Positions 16,118 through 25,681 of a stretch of DNA of 64,000 bases are shown in pieces (the first letter of the stretch is position 1; every line of letters starts with the position of its first letter). Source of the DNA: JBKHYJ01 sp046565505 (GTDB lineage Bacteria; Acidobacteriota; Blastocatellia; UBA7656); assembly GCA_046565505.1 (NCBI GenBank), contig JBKHYJ010000096.1:1-64000 (forward strand). The letters are read 5' to 3'. The notes under the pieces were generated by a model that worked only from the letters and a program-made list of their open reading frames with translations, was not told where the DNA came from and made no database searches. The position numbers were made by a program, and so were the translations under genes.

Positions 16118-18136
16118 ATGCTGATTCTTGGATTTAGCGGAGGGTATGAACTTATAAACGAGAACCAGTACATGTCGGATAAAGTCTGCTGGCATGACGC
16201 GGCGGCGGTCCTGGTTGAAGACGGGAACATACTATTCGCAATTGAGGAGGAGAGGCTCAACAGGATTAAGCACACAAATAGAATGCCGGTTGAGGCGATC
16301 AACGCATGCTTGGCGAGCCGTAACATTCATCTCAAAGACATCGACGCGTTCGCCTACTACGAGCAAGACGTTGAGGACTGGCTCAGGAGAGAGCTTTTAG
16401 GCAACCCCCACCAGCCGCGGTGCCTGGAGCCGACCCCATTCCTACAGGGGCGGTTCCGCTACGCCCTGGGGGCTGAAGTGGAGGCCGACAGGTTTCGTTT
16501 CGTCCACCACCATTACGCGCATGCGGTGAGCGCGTTCGCGGTCTCAGGTTACGAGAGCAGCCTTATTATAACTTTCGATGGGGCGGGCGATAGGATTTCC
16601 GGGATCGTGCTGGACGTGGCCGGCGGCCAGTATAAGCAGATCGCCAGTTTAAGCGCGGCAAACTCTCTCGGCCTATTCTATCTCAACGTAATAGCCTACC
16701 TGGGATACCGCGTCTTCGATGAGTATAAAGTAATGGGTCTAGCGCCATACGGCGACCCGGAAAGGTTCAGGGGGGTGTTCCGCTCTTTCTACACGCTGCT
16801 GCCGGACGGCGAATATAAAATCAATCCGGGCAACATGTCTGCCTGGTTCAGCACCCTGACGCCGCGCAGAAAGGGGGAGCCATTCTCCCAGGAGCATAAG
16901 GACATCGCCGCCGCGCTACAGGAGTCTCTTGAAGTCATGGCGTTTCACGTCATCAGGAACTACAAAGAGGTGACGAAGCAAAAGAACCTGTGCCTCGCCG
17001 GGGGGGTGGCGCACAACTGTACCCTTAATGGAAAGATATTGCGGTCGGGGATGTTTGAAAATGTCTTTATCCAGCCCGCGGCGCATGACGCCGGCTGCGC
17101 CCTCGGCGCGGCGCTTTTCACCTATTACCAGGCGGCGCCGGCGGCCGGCAGGCCGGCGCGGATCAAGCATGTCTTCTGGGGCACGGAGGTCGGCACGGGC
17201 GATTCCGTCCGCGAACAGCTTGTGAGATGGCAAGGGTTCTTGGACTTCAGCAGGGAGCCGGACATAGTCGAGCGCGCGGCAGAGCTCCTCGCGAGCGACC
17301 ATGTCATCGGCTGGGTGCAGGGCCGTTCCGAGTTCGGCCCCAGGGCTTTAGGCAACAGGAGCATCCTCGCAGACCCGCGGCCCGCGAAGAACAAGAATCG
17401 CATTAATCAGTTGGTGAAAAAACGCGAAGCCTACAGGCCCTTCGCGCCGTCCGTTATTGAAGAAGAGGCGGAGGAGTTCTTTGACATTCGGGCGGACCGG
17501 GACCCGCATGGTTTTATGCTCTTTGTGGTGGACGTCAAGAAGGACAAGCGCAGCCTGCTCGGGGCCATAACGCATGTCGATGGCACGGCCCGGGTTCAAA
17601 CCGTCTCGAAGGAAACTAACGAAAGATTCTGGGGCCTGATTCGGGCGTTCGGCAAGAGGACGGGCGTCCCCATACTCCTTAACACATCCTTTAACAATAA
17701 CGTCGAGCCGATTGTCAATTCGGCCGAAGACGCCATAGTATGCTTCCTCACGACCGGCATAGATTACCTCGTCGTCGGGGATTACCTGATAAGAAAGAAG
17801 GCGACATCCTGGCAAGACTACCTGTCGCTCAGTCTTTCGTTGCCGCCGCATGTATTTTTGAACCACCTGAAGAAGCCGGGGGCCGGCGGCCGGTTAACTG
17901 ACTCTTATCACCTGGGCGTTAGCTACGATGGCAACGCACGGTATGACGTACCGGGCGGCCTGGCTCAAATATTGAGCTGCGCGAACACGGGGCGAGCCCT
18001 GAAGGAAGTCTTCGACGAGCATGGCTTGGGCGAGACCCAGGCCCGCGAGGCCGTCGCCAGCCTGATAGACCTGTGGTCCAGGCGGTTGATTATTCTGAGG
18101 CCATGCCGGCGGCCTCAGGCGGAGGGGCAGGTCTGA
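16118..18136 (+). CDS. O-carbamoyltransferase, NodU/CmcH/TobZ family
   Basis: A 672-residue carbamoyltransferase. The N-terminal Kae1/YrdC-like region has the ATP/metal part (HHYAHAVSAF, TFDGAGD, KVMGLAPYGDP, LAGGVAHNC-LNGKI), and the C-terminal domain has EFGPRALGNRSILADPR and PILLNTSFNN. The family makes carbamoyl-AMP from carbamoyl phosphate and ATP, then transfers carbamoyl to a hydroxyl of a sugar or natural product. ATG at 16118 is chosen over a frame extension to 16091 because GGAGGAGG stands six bases before it. The next gene starts on the base after the stop. Together with the oxygenases that create hydroxyls, it suggests that the final product carries a carbamate. Confidence 0.93.
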   Translation: MLILGFSGGYELINENQYMSDKVCWHDAAAVLVEDGNILFAIEEERLNRIKHTNRMPVEAINACLASRNIHLKDIDAFAYYEQDVEDWLRRELLGNPHQPRCLEPTPFLQGRFRYALGAEVEADRFRFVHHHYAHAVSAFAVSGYESSLIITFDGAGDRISGIVLDVAGGQYKQIASLSAANSLGLFYLNVIAYLGYRVFDEYKVMGLAPYGDPERFRGVFRSFYTLLPDGEYKINPGNMSAWFSTLTPRRKGEPFSQEHKDIAAALQESLEVMAFHVIRNYKEVTKQKNLCLAGGVAHNCTLNGKILRSGMFENVFIQPAAHDAGCALGAALFTYYQAAPAAGRPARIKHVFWGTEVGTGDSVREQLVRWQGFLDFSREPDIVERAAELLASDHVIGWVQGRSEFGPRALGNRSILADPRPAKNKNRINQLVKKREAYRPFAPSVIEEEAEEFFDIRADRDPHGFMLFVVDVKKDKRSLLGAITHVDGTARVQTVSKETNERFWGLIRAFGKRTGVPILLNTSFNNNVEPIVNSAEDAIVCFLTTGIDYLVVGDYLIRKKATSWQDYLSLSLSLPPHVFLNHLKKPGAGGRLTDSYHLGVSYDGNARYDVPGGLAQILSCANTGRALKEVFDEHGLGETQAREAVASLIDLWSRRLIILRPCRRPQAEGQV

Positions 18137-19045
18137 ATGAACGAGGAGCCTGAGACCATCCCGGCCGCACAGCCGGCTGTGAAGAGAGTCCCCATCTGGT
18201 CAATCGGCATATACGCGGGGGAGACGCCTTTCGACCTCAAGCCGGTCGGCGGGATAGAAAACCCTGTCATTTGCGCGAAAGATGTATCAGACATTCGGGC
18301 GGATTTTGTGGCGGACCCTTTCATGGTCGAGGCGGCAGGGACCTGGCATATGTTCTTCGAGGTCATGAATGCCGGGACTAAGAAGGGCGAGATCGGCCTC
18401 GCGACCAGCGAGGATCGCCTGACCTGGCATTACAGGCAAATAGTTCTGAGAGAGCCTTTCCACCTCTCTTACCCATGCGTGGTCCACTGGGAAGGGGAGT
18501 ACTATATGACCCCCGAGACTCACGAGGCGAACTCGATCATGCTGTACCGGGCGGACCGCTTCCCGGACAAGTGGTCACTGGTCGGGCGCATCATTGATGG
18601 CGCATGGACCGACCCATCGGTCTTCTTCTTCGATGGCCTCTGCTGGATGTTCACAAGCCGCGCCTCCCGGCAGAATGATACGCTGTGCCTGTTCCATGCG
18701 GAGACTATCGAAGGGCCCTGGCGCGGCCACCGGATGAACCCGGTCATTGACGGCGATAGCCGAATCGCGCGGCCCGGAGGGCGCGTGGTCATAGACGGGG
18801 GCCGAGTGTTTCGATTCGCCCAGGACTGTAGCATAGGGTATGGCGACCAGGTTCGCGCCCTTGAGGTATCCGAACTGACCAGGCTCACCTACGGCGAACG
18901 CGAGATAGATCAAAGCCCCGTCTTGTCCCCCGGACAACAGGCCTGGCACCGGTCGGGCATGCACCACATGGACCCGCATCAGGTGAATGGCACGTGGCTG
19001 GCCTGCGTCGACGGCCGCAGATTTAACGTGCTCAGTTCAAGCTAA
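18137..19045 (+). CDS. GH43-like beta-propeller protein, GINT1 N-terminal type
   Basis: A 302-residue protein resembling the N-terminal propeller of glucosamine inositolphosphorylceramide transferase-like proteins. Visible blades include WSIGIYAGETPFDL, FVADPFMVEAAGTWHMFFEVMN, KGEIGLATSED-L-W-Y, HLSYPCVVHWEGEYYMTPETHEA and WTDPSVFFFDGLCWMFTS, with the recurring D-P-F/Y and W-Y patterns of the GH43 fold. No signal peptide is visible. In bacteria this domain often accompanies glycan or formyl-transfer modules; here it stands alone. It starts immediately after the carbamoyltransferase stop, so the two are surely coupled. It could bind or transfer a sugar on the product; the function is unproven. 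Confidence 0.75.
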   Translation: MNEEPETIPAAQPAVKRVPIWSIGIYAGETPFDLKPVGGIENPVICAKDVSDIRADFVADPFMVEAAGTWHMFFEVMNAGTKKGEIGLATSEDRLTWHYRQIVLREPFHLSYPCVVHWEGEYYMTPETHEANSIMLYRADRFPDKWSLVGRIIDGAWTDPSVFFFDGLCWMFTSRASRQNDTLCLFHAETIEGPWRGHRMNPVIDGDSRIARPGGRVVIDGGRVFRFAQDCSIGYGDQVRALEVSELTRLTYGEREIDQSPVLSPGQQAWHRSGMHHMDPHQVNGTWLACVDGRRFNVLSSS

Positions 19046-19067
19046 GAGAAGTCTTCAGGCTCAATGC

Positions 19068-20075
19068 ATGCTGTGCGAAAATAGATTGCAATACAGGGTC
19101 CTGTCAGATCTGTCGGAGGTCGCGGAGATCTCTCGTGACTGGGAACGGCTGCTCGCGGCTTCGCCGTGCAACATGGCTTTCGGGTGCGCGGAATGGTACG
19201 TCGCAAGCTGCCGCCTCCATAGCCCCTCTGCCCCTTACCTGGTAATGGCAACGCGCGAAACGGAAATAGTCGGGATTTTACCGCTCGTGCTGAACCCCGA
19301 CGACGGCGTGGCGAGGTTCCCACATTACATGAATGATTACAACGACGTAATCGCCCGCGCCGACAGCCCCGAGGTGGCGGCCGGACTGCTCAGTTACGCG
19401 CTCCGGCCCCGAGGCAGATGCAAGAAGGTCGCCCTTACAAGGTTGAGGCAGGATTCCAATTGCGTTAAGGCAACCCCCTTCGTTGCGGCCGACCGGAATA
19501 TCGATCTCGACCACAGGGAGATTCATTCGTATTGGTATATAAGTCTTCCAGCTAGCTTTGGCGAGTACTTAGCCTCCCGCGGCCGGAGGTTCAGGAAAAA
19601 CATCAGGCGCGCCCAGCGGGTGGTCGAGAGTAGCCCTCTAATCATCCGAGAGCTACAGCCTGACGACTTCGATGCGGCCCGGCTTTCAGAAATCTTCATA
19701 TCGCTCGCGACGGCCCGCCAGAAGGAGGAGTCTTTTTTCTGCCGGCCACAGGCCCAGTCGTTTGTGAGGGAAGTATTTCCGCTCATCTTCCGTAAGCGGA
19801 GCCTGCGCGCATTCGCGCTCCTTGATGGGGATCGAGTAATAGCAATGGAACTCTGTATGGTGAAGGCCGATGGCCTTGGCGCATGGAATGGCGGTTTCCT
19901 GGCCGAAGCGGAATGCTGGTCGCCTGGGAAGGTCCTTATCGCGTTCGGCATAAAGCAATCTATAGATATGAAGCTTGAGGAGTACGATTTCATGCTAGGT
20001 GAAGAAGCCTATAAGTCGAGTTGGGCGGATAGCAGGTATGCGGTTAGCGAGATGCAGCTTACCGCGAAGGGGTGA
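19068..20075 (+). CDS. GNAT-fold acetyltransferase, BcsL/CelD-like
   Basis: About 335 residues, with two degenerate GNAT halves as in the CelD/BcsL and FemAB-like group. The first half carries LVMATRETEIVGILPLVL. The second has FRKNIRRAQR, a basic helix typical of the family, then RAFALLDGDRVIAMELCM and GAWNGGFL-E---SPGK, ending with YDFMLGEEAYKSSWA. The start is taken as ATG 19068; the frame extends upstream into the preceding gene (to 18987), which is unlikely. Relatives transfer acyl or aminoacyl groups to sugars or peptides. In this locus it may acylate an amino group of the product or attach an amino acid. Confidence 0.8.
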   Translation: MLCENRLQYRVLSDLSEVAEISRDWERLLAASPCNMAFGCAEWYVASCRLHSPSAPYLVMATRETEIVGILPLVLNPDDGVARFPHYMNDYNDVIARADSPEVAAGLLSYALRPRGRCKKVALTRLRQDSNCVKATPFVAADRNIDLDHREIHSYWYISLPASFGEYLASRGRRFRKNIRRAQRVVESSPLIIRELQPDDFDAARLSEIFISLATARQKEESFFCRPQAQSFVREVFPLIFRKRSLRAFALLDGDRVIAMELCMVKADGLGAWNGGFLAEAECWSPGKVLIAFGIKQSIDMKLEEYDFMLGEEAYKSSWADSRYAVSEMQLTAKG

Positions 20076-20245
20076 GGCGCAGGGTAACGGCTCACTCAGG
20101 TAGTGATTAGGATCAAGCCCCGATAAGCAGTCTCACGAATTAGTCAGACGAGTCATCCGCGGCCGGTCCGCCGGGACTATGTCGTGTCTGTATTGCAGCC
20201 TGGAGTACCGCGGGCGCGGTTGACTCTGCATGCGGCGGTGACGTA

Positions 20246-21988
20246 ATGACGCCACTCCAAAGACTACTGCGATACTTCCCGCCTTATAAGGGCAGGCTCG
20301 CCCTGGGCACACTCTGCGTGCTGGCCGGCTGCCTGCTTAAGCCGGTCGGGCCTTCCCTGTTGCAGCGCGCGATAGACGGACTGACGGGCGGGGTCACAAA
20401 CTCCGGGCTGCTCGGGTATGCGGGGCTGCTAGTGCTGGTCGCCTCGATTCAAGGGGCGCTCCTGTTCTCGCAACGGCACCTGTTTATAACCACGGCGCTA
20501 GCCATAGAGTATGACCTGAGGAATGACTTCTACCAGCATCTTCAGAGGCTGCCGCTCGAATTCTTTAAAGCGAATAGGACGGGCGATTTGATGGCCCGCG
20601 CGACGAGCGATATAGGGACGATCAGGACCGTGGTAGGCTGGGTGACCTTGGATTCGATGAACACGCTTCTTTCCATCGCCATCATCATGCCGCTGGCGGC
20701 AAGCCTGAGCTGGGAGTTCTCCCTGCTGTCGTTCTTACCGGTCCTGGCGATGGCGATTTCGGCCCGGTTTTTCGGCGGCCGCATCCGCGAGAGGTCCGAG
20801 GCGGTCCAGGAGGGACTCGGGGAAGTCTCAAGCCGCGCGCAGGAATCACTTTCCGGGGTGCGCGCAATCCGCGCCTGCAACCACGAGCAGGCTGAGATAC
20901 AGTCTTTCAGACAAATCAACCGCGAGTACCGGGCCCGAAACGTGAGCCTGATCCGCGCGTCCGCAATCCTGTACCCGTTCCTGCGCTTCTTCATAGCGCT
21001 GGGCTTCATGGCGGTGCTCTGGCATGGCGGCAATCTGGCGATACGCGGCAAGATCACCATAGGCCAGTTCGTTCAGCTCACAGCCTATCTGGAGTACTTG
21101 ATCTCGCCGGTCTTCCAACTAGGCTACTCGATGGATTTTTTCCAGCGCGGGCTGGTTTCGATGCGCAGGGTCCATTCAGTGATGTCAGTCACCCCGACGA
21201 TAGCCGACTCGCTCAACCCTGCTGACCTCCGCGAGATAGTCGGGCAGATAGAGTTCCGCGACCTGACTTTCAAATACACCGGGGCCGGCGAACCGGCGCT
21301 GAGCCAGATCAACCTCCTCATCAAGCCCGGGCAGACCGTCGCAATAGTCGGGGCAGTCGGCTCGGGCAAGTCTACGCTGCTCAATCTCGTCCCCAGGCTG
21401 TTGGACGCCGAACCCGGCCAGGTCCTTATCGATGGCTGGCCCATAAGGCGAGTCCCCATCAAGCTGCTGCGGTCGTCCATCGGCTACGTCACTCAGGAAT
21501 GCTTTCTCTTCGGCGAGAGCATAGCCGGCAACATCGCCTTCGGGGCGCGGCACGCGTCCCGGCAGGAGGTCGAGGCCGCCGCGGCAGACGCGGGGATTGC
21601 CGAAGAGATAGCGGGGTTCCCGCACGGCTACGAGACCATCGTGGGGGAGCGGGGTACGACCTTATCCGGCGGGCAGAAGCAGCGCGCCACGATAGCACGC
21701 GCCATCATTCGACGCCCTCGAATCTTGATGCTCGACGACGCCTTCTCTTCGGTAGACACATACACCGAAGAGAAAATCCTGGAACGCCTGAGAGGCATCA
21801 TGCGGGGCCGGACTTGCCTGATAACTTCTAACCGCATCTCGACTGTGAAGGATGCCGACCTGATAATCGTGCTCGACGGCGGGCGGGTCATTGAGCAAGG
21901 GACCCACGACGGGTTGCTGGCCCGCGGGGGATTTTATGCCGACCTGTACAGGAAGCAATTGCTGAGAGAGGAACTCAGCGCAAGCTGA
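20246..21988 (+). CDS. ABC exporter half-transporter, subunit with degenerate ATPase site
   Basis: A 580-residue half-transporter: six-helix exporter domain (residues about 1-310) and nucleotide-binding domain (about 330-575). Walker A is GAVGSGKST (near 368), the signature is the canonical LSGGQ, and Walker B ends LMLDDAFSSVD, where the catalytic Glu after the Walker B Asp is replaced by Asp. That substitution marks the non-catalytic partner of heterodimeric exporters such as TM287/288 and BmrCD. The partner lies 78 bp downstream. ATG at 20246 has only a weak ribosome site. About 170 bp without a gene separate it from the GNAT gene, so it may have its own promoter. Likely role: export of the locus product. 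Confidence 0.93.
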   Translation: MTPLQRLLRYFPPYKGRLALGTLCVLAGCLLKPVGPSLLQRAIDGLTGGVTNSGLLGYAGLLVLVASIQGALLFSQRHLFITTALAIEYDLRNDFYQHLQRLPLEFFKANRTGDLMARATSDIGTIRTVVGWVTLDSMNTLLSIAIIMPLAASLSWEFSLLSFLPVLAMAISARFFGGRIRERSEAVQEGLGEVSSRAQESLSGVRAIRACNHEQAEIQSFRQINREYRARNVSLIRASAILYPFLRFFIALGFMAVLWHGGNLAIRGKITIGQFVQLTAYLEYLISPVFQLGYSMDFFQRGLVSMRRVHSVMSVTPTIADSLNPADLREIVGQIEFRDLTFKYTGAGEPALSQINLLIKPGQTVAIVGAVGSGKSTLLNLVPRLLDAEPGQVLIDGWPIRRVPIKLLRSSIGYVTQECFLFGESIAGNIAFGARHASRQEVEAAAADAGIAEEIAGFPHGYETIVGERGTTLSGGQKQRATIARAIIRRPRILMLDDAFSSVDTYTEEKILERLRGIMRGRTCLITSNRISTVKDADLIIVLDGGRVIEQGTHDGLLARGGFYADLYRKQLLREELSAS

Positions 21989-22066
21989 CGAAAGCCCCGG
22001 CGCGGCGCGCGGGGATTTGCGCCGCCTGCCCCTTTAGTCATACCGGAAAGACTGCGGCCTTGAATC

Positions 22067-23944
22067 ATGATTGATTTACATGAAGAAGAGGTTTTAGGCA
22101 AAGCGTATGATTCGCGCCTGATGGGCAGGCTGCTGAGGTACATGCGGCCATACAAGTGGCGCGTCCTCGCCTCGCTCGCGCTGACGCTGCTGAGCGCGCC
22201 GCTCATGATGGCGGGCCCGCCCCTTACGATGGTGGCAATCGACGTATTCCTGGCACCGGACCCGTCGAAGCCGCCCTCCGGGTTCGGGCTTCTGCTCAAG
22301 CAATTGGCGGCATTGACGGGGTTCGGGGATTCCAAATACAGCGGGAATCTCTTCATCGCCCTCGTATTCCTGCTCTCCAACATGTTGATGTTCGTGACGC
22401 AGTACGCGCAACTGGTCACCGTGGAGACGCTGGGCCAGCACATAATGTACGACCTGCGCGACGAAATATTCACACACTTGCAGCGACTACCCGTCAAGTT
22501 TTATGACAGGAACCCCGTGGGTCGATTGATGAGCCGGTTGACCACGGACGTCGATTCGCTCAACGAGATGTTCACGTCGGGGGTGGTCGTGGTGCTGGGC
22601 AGCATCACGATTGTTTCCTACATAGTCATATGGATGTTTCTAGTGGACTGGCGGCTGGCGCTGGTCTCTTTCTTGTCCGTGCCGCTGCTCGCCGCCATCG
22701 CCACATGGTTCAGGCTCAGGGCCCGGTCGTTGTTCCGCGAAGTCAGGGTGCGAATCGCCGGCATTAACGCCTTCTTGCAGGAGCACATAATAGGCATGCA
22801 TACCCTCCAGCTATACAATCGCGAGGCGCATGAGATGAGTAAGTTCGCGCGCCTGAACGAGGCGAACTGGAAGGTCAGCAGAGGCACGGTGTTCTACAAC
22901 TCTGTATTCTACCCGGCGGTCGACATAACAGGCTCGACTATGATCGCCTTAATAATCTGGTATGGCGGGGGGCGGACGGTGAGACAGGCGACCAGCATCG
23001 GCACGCTGATCGCCTTCACGCAGTTGGCCCGGGCGTTCAACGAATGGGTTTCGGAGCTGAGCGAAAAATACAACATCTTGCAGGCGGCTATGGCTTCTTC
23101 CGAGCGCATCTTCAAGCTGCTCGACGAGCCTCCGGTGATCGAGTCCGCGGGCAAGCCACTGCCCGCGGGCAGGGCGCGGGGGCGCGTCGAATTCCGAAAC
23201 GTCTGGTTCGCCTATGAAGGCGATAACTGGGTTCTGAAGGATGTCTCGTTCATAGCTGAGCCGGGCGAGAAAGTCGCATTCGTCGGCCACACGGGCGCGG
23301 GCAAGACAACCATCACCAGCCTCCTGCTGAGGTTTTACGAGATTCAGCGCGGCCAGATACTGTTCGACGATGTGGACATACGGGAGCTGGACTTGCAAGC
23401 GTTACGTTCGAGCTTCAGCATCGTGCTCCAGGACCTGTTCCTCTGCTCCGGGGACATAGCGTCCAACATCAGGTTCGGCAATCAATCCATCACGGACGAC
23501 ACGCTAGAGTCGGCCGCCCGCGCGGTCCATGCCGACGAATTCATAATGAAATTGGATGAAGGCTACAAGACGAGGGTGCTGGAGCGCGGGGCGGGGCTGT
23601 CGGTGGGGCAGAAACAACTGCTCGGTTTCACCAGGGCGCTGGCGTCCGACCGCTGCGTTCTGATACTGGACGAAGCTACCAGCTCGGTTGATACGGAAAC
23701 GGAGATTTTCATCCAGGAGGCGGTCGAGCGATTAATGGCCGGCCGCACGTCGCTTGTAATTGCGCACAGGCTGTCAACAATCCAGTCGGTCGACAAGATC
23801 GTGGTGATGCAGAGAGGCGAGATTCATGAGGTGGGCGACCACGACTCGCTGCTGGCAAAGCGCGGCCTTTACTGGAAGCTTTACCAGTTGCAGTTTTACA
23901 GCCAATTGAAACGAAGGGCTTTCAATTCCGGCGGGGACGATTGA
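22067..23944 (+). CDS. ABC exporter half-transporter, catalytic-site subunit
   Basis: A 625-residue half-transporter. An N-terminal cytosolic stretch (IDLHEEEVLGKAYDSRL) precedes six membrane helices. The nucleotide-binding domain has Walker A GHTGAGKTT (near 406), signature LSVGQ instead of LSGGQ, and Walker B ending LILDEATSSVD with the catalytic Glu intact. The pair therefore has one complete composite site (this Walker B with the other subunit's LSGGQ) and one degenerate site, exactly the asymmetry known for heterodimeric ABC exporters. It is the last gene of the plus arm and converges on the methyltransferase at 24013. Confidence 0.93.
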   Translation: MIDLHEEEVLGKAYDSRLMGRLLRYMRPYKWRVLASLALTLLSAPLMMAGPPLTMVAIDVFLAPDPSKPPSGFGLLLKQLAALTGFGDSKYSGNLFIALVFLLSNMLMFVTQYAQLVTVETLGQHIMYDLRDEIFTHLQRLPVKFYDRNPVGRLMSRLTTDVDSLNEMFTSGVVVVLGSITIVSYIVIWMFLVDWRLALVSFLSVPLLAAIATWFRLRARSLFREVRVRIAGINAFLQEHIIGMHTLQLYNREAHEMSKFARLNEANWKVSRGTVFYNSVFYPAVDITGSTMIALIIWYGGGRTVRQATSIGTLIAFTQLARAFNEWVSELSEKYNILQAAMASSERIFKLLDEPPVIESAGKPLPAGRARGRVEFRNVWFAYEGDNWVLKDVSFIAEPGEKVAFVGHTGAGKTTITSLLLRFYEIQRGQILFDDVDIRELDLQALRSSFSIVLQDLFLCSGDIASNIRFGNQSITDDTLESAARAVHADEFIMKLDEGYKTRVLERGAGLSVGQKQLLGFTRALASDRCVLILDEATSSVDTETEIFIQEAVERLMAGRTSLVIAHRLSTIQSVDKIVVMQRGEIHEVGDHDSLLAKRGLYWKLYQLQFYSQLKRRAFNSGGDD

Positions 23945-24012
23945 GGCCGCGAAAGCTCGGGCGTGAAGCGCGCCACTCAGAGTGCCTTTGCGGGTGCGGC
24001 GGGAGCATGCGG

Positions 24013-24795
24013 CTACGCCTTACGAGCCACATAATTCAGCCAGGCGTCACTGACATTCTTATGACCGGGTATCACCTGGCCGCGACCGTCTAAAGCTTCT
24101 ACTTGACAGAAGCCGGCGTCCAACAACTGCCGCACCTGCGCCTCTTTGCTTATGTAATAGGTGGGAAGCATCATCCCCGTCCGCTTTTCAAATTCAAACA
24201 CGACCTCAAAACCCCTGTCGCCGTTTTTATCACGGAGGTTCGTTATCACACCGGCGGCGTACGCCATGAAGCGTTTCATATTATCCCGGATCAGCCGCAC
24301 AGGGTTAGGCGAAAAAGAGAACCAGCTCAATAAGTAAAAGGGCAGCCCCTCCCAATCAAGGTTATGAGATGAAAACACAAACACGCCGCCCTCCTTAAGC
24401 ACCCGGTTCACCTCTTTAAGTATCAGCATTCTATCCGCCGGCGCGACCTCGTCTATACCATTATAGGAGTAGAAGACCGCGGCGAATTGCCCATCGCCGA
24501 ACGCAGACAAGTCCCTGGCGTCGCAAACCATCAAGGTGGCGTCCGCGAACCTCTCGCTGCATAGCTTTATCATCTTCTCCGAGTAATCAATGCCGACGTA
24601 ATTTTTGCTAATGCCCCTCAGATGGCCCGTCGTACGTCCCGCCCCGACTCCTATGTCGAGTATGGGCTTGTCTCTTAGTTCTTCGCGCAAAGAAGCGAGT
24701 ACGGCCTCCTCCGCCTCGAACAGGCTCGTGCTTTGCCCGTAGGCCTCCGCCACTCCTGCCGTCTCGAAATGCGTCTTGTTAGCCTCATGGGACAT
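24013..24795 (-). CDS. Class I SAM-dependent methyltransferase
   Basis: A 260-residue methyltransferase of the Methyltransf_11/25 type: motif I ILDIGVGAGRTTG, ribose-binding D in YVGIDYSE, motif II-like MVCDARDLS, and LKEGGVFVFSSHNL. ATG at 24795 is chosen over ATG 24861 because GAGGAGG lies about nine bases upstream and the protein then starts MSHEANKTHFE, with the F/Y-x-x-x-x-x-A-Y-x-x-S helix usual before motif I. It is not similar to the two methyltransferases at 6-7.7 kb. It is convergent with the ABC genes, so it is probably expressed separately but may still act on the same product. Confidence 0.88.
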   Translation of the reverse strand: MSHEANKTHFETAGVAEAYGQSTSLFEAEEAVLASLREELRDKPILDIGVGAGRTTGHLRGISKNYVGIDYSEKMIKLCSERFADATLMVCDARDLSAFGDGQFAAVFYSYNGIDEVAPADRMLILKEVNRVLKEGGVFVFSSHNLDWEGLPFYLLSWFSFSPNPVRLIRDNMKRFMAYAAGVITNLRDKNGDRGFEVVFEFEKRTGMMLPTYYISKEAQVRQLLDAGFCQVEALDGRGQVIPGHKNVSDAWLNYVARKA

Positions 24796-25236
24796 GGTCT
24801 GCGCCTCCTCGCGCCTGGCTTCCTCGGCAAACGTCTGGTAATTTTTAGCACAATTTAACATGAGTGAGGTACATCGCAGAAGCCCATGTAATCAACGCGG
24901 CGAATTTTACGCCGGGGCGGCGCCGAGTCCGGCGCGGCATCCTGCGCGCGAGCGGATACTCCCGGCGTCGATTAGATGACGGGCTCCCGCGATAACGGGC
25001 GCCGGCTTCGCAGTCGCGCGCATAGTTGTAAGGGGGATTAACACGAAACGTGCAGCAAGATCGAGTTGCGAGGTCTCCATCGAAGACTTCCACGGCTGGC
25101 CGGGCGGCCCGGAACTTCCGCACCCCGGGGCCGCTGCGCTTGAAAAAGTTTCTGATGACGGCGGCAGGGATTCCGGGTCACGGCGGCCCGACAGACTCTT
25201 AGATGGTGTGGGGATGGCTTCCGGCCCGCCGACCGC
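24796..25236. other. Intergenic region, nothing recognised
   Basis: About 440 bp between two minus-strand genes, GC-rich and without a reading frame, RNA or repeat that I can support. It should contain the promoter of the methyltransferase gene. Confidence 0.5.
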
Positions 25237-25575
25237 TCATGCCGTAGCTTCTTTGACTTTTTGCCCGGTAATCTTCCGCTCCCTCATGTACAGAAACAGG
25301 GGCAGGCCGAGCGACACGCCTACCGCAAGACTGCAAAGTATGTATACCCAGAGGCGCCTCATCCGCAGCCGCCGCCCCTCCGTCCATACTAAGGACCAGA
25401 GCACCACCGAAGAGACAATAACGTCGAGTCCGAAAAGGCTGGAAATCCTGTTGGCGAACATTTGTTCTACGAACAGCCGGACATCGAACCCATGCTCGGC
25501 CAGGAACGGGAGAAACTGTGAGTAAGGCAGAACAGTGCCGACTACGCATAGGATCAGATAAAGGTATTGAATCAT
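25237..25575 (-). CDS. DUF2834 small membrane protein
   Basis: A 112-residue protein with three hydrophobic segments: the start (YLYLILCVVGTVLPYSQFL), a middle one (FGLDVIVSSVVLWSLVW) and a late one (WVYILCSLAVGVSLGLPLFLY). The E-GRRLRMRRLWVYI link and LPLFLYMRER end are the landmarks of DUF2834. ATG at 25575 is preferred over GTG 25584, since AGGTGAG falls eight bases before the ATG. The function of DUF2834 is not known. It lies 100 bp after the start-distal hydrolase gene and may share its transcript. Confidence 0.85.
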   Translation of the reverse strand: MIQYLYLILCVVGTVLPYSQFLPFLAEHGFDVRLFVEQMFANRISSLFGLDVIVSSVVLWSLVWTEGRRLRMRRLWVYILCSLAVGVSLGLPLFLYMRERKITGQKVKEATA

Positions 25576-25681
25576 AGCTCTCACCTCAACGTCGGGTTGC
25601 GTAATGGGTCCGGTTCGCTATGCCTCGCTTCGTCACCGCGGCTGCGTCGATGAAGCGCCTGATTCATTCCCGAATGCCCGC

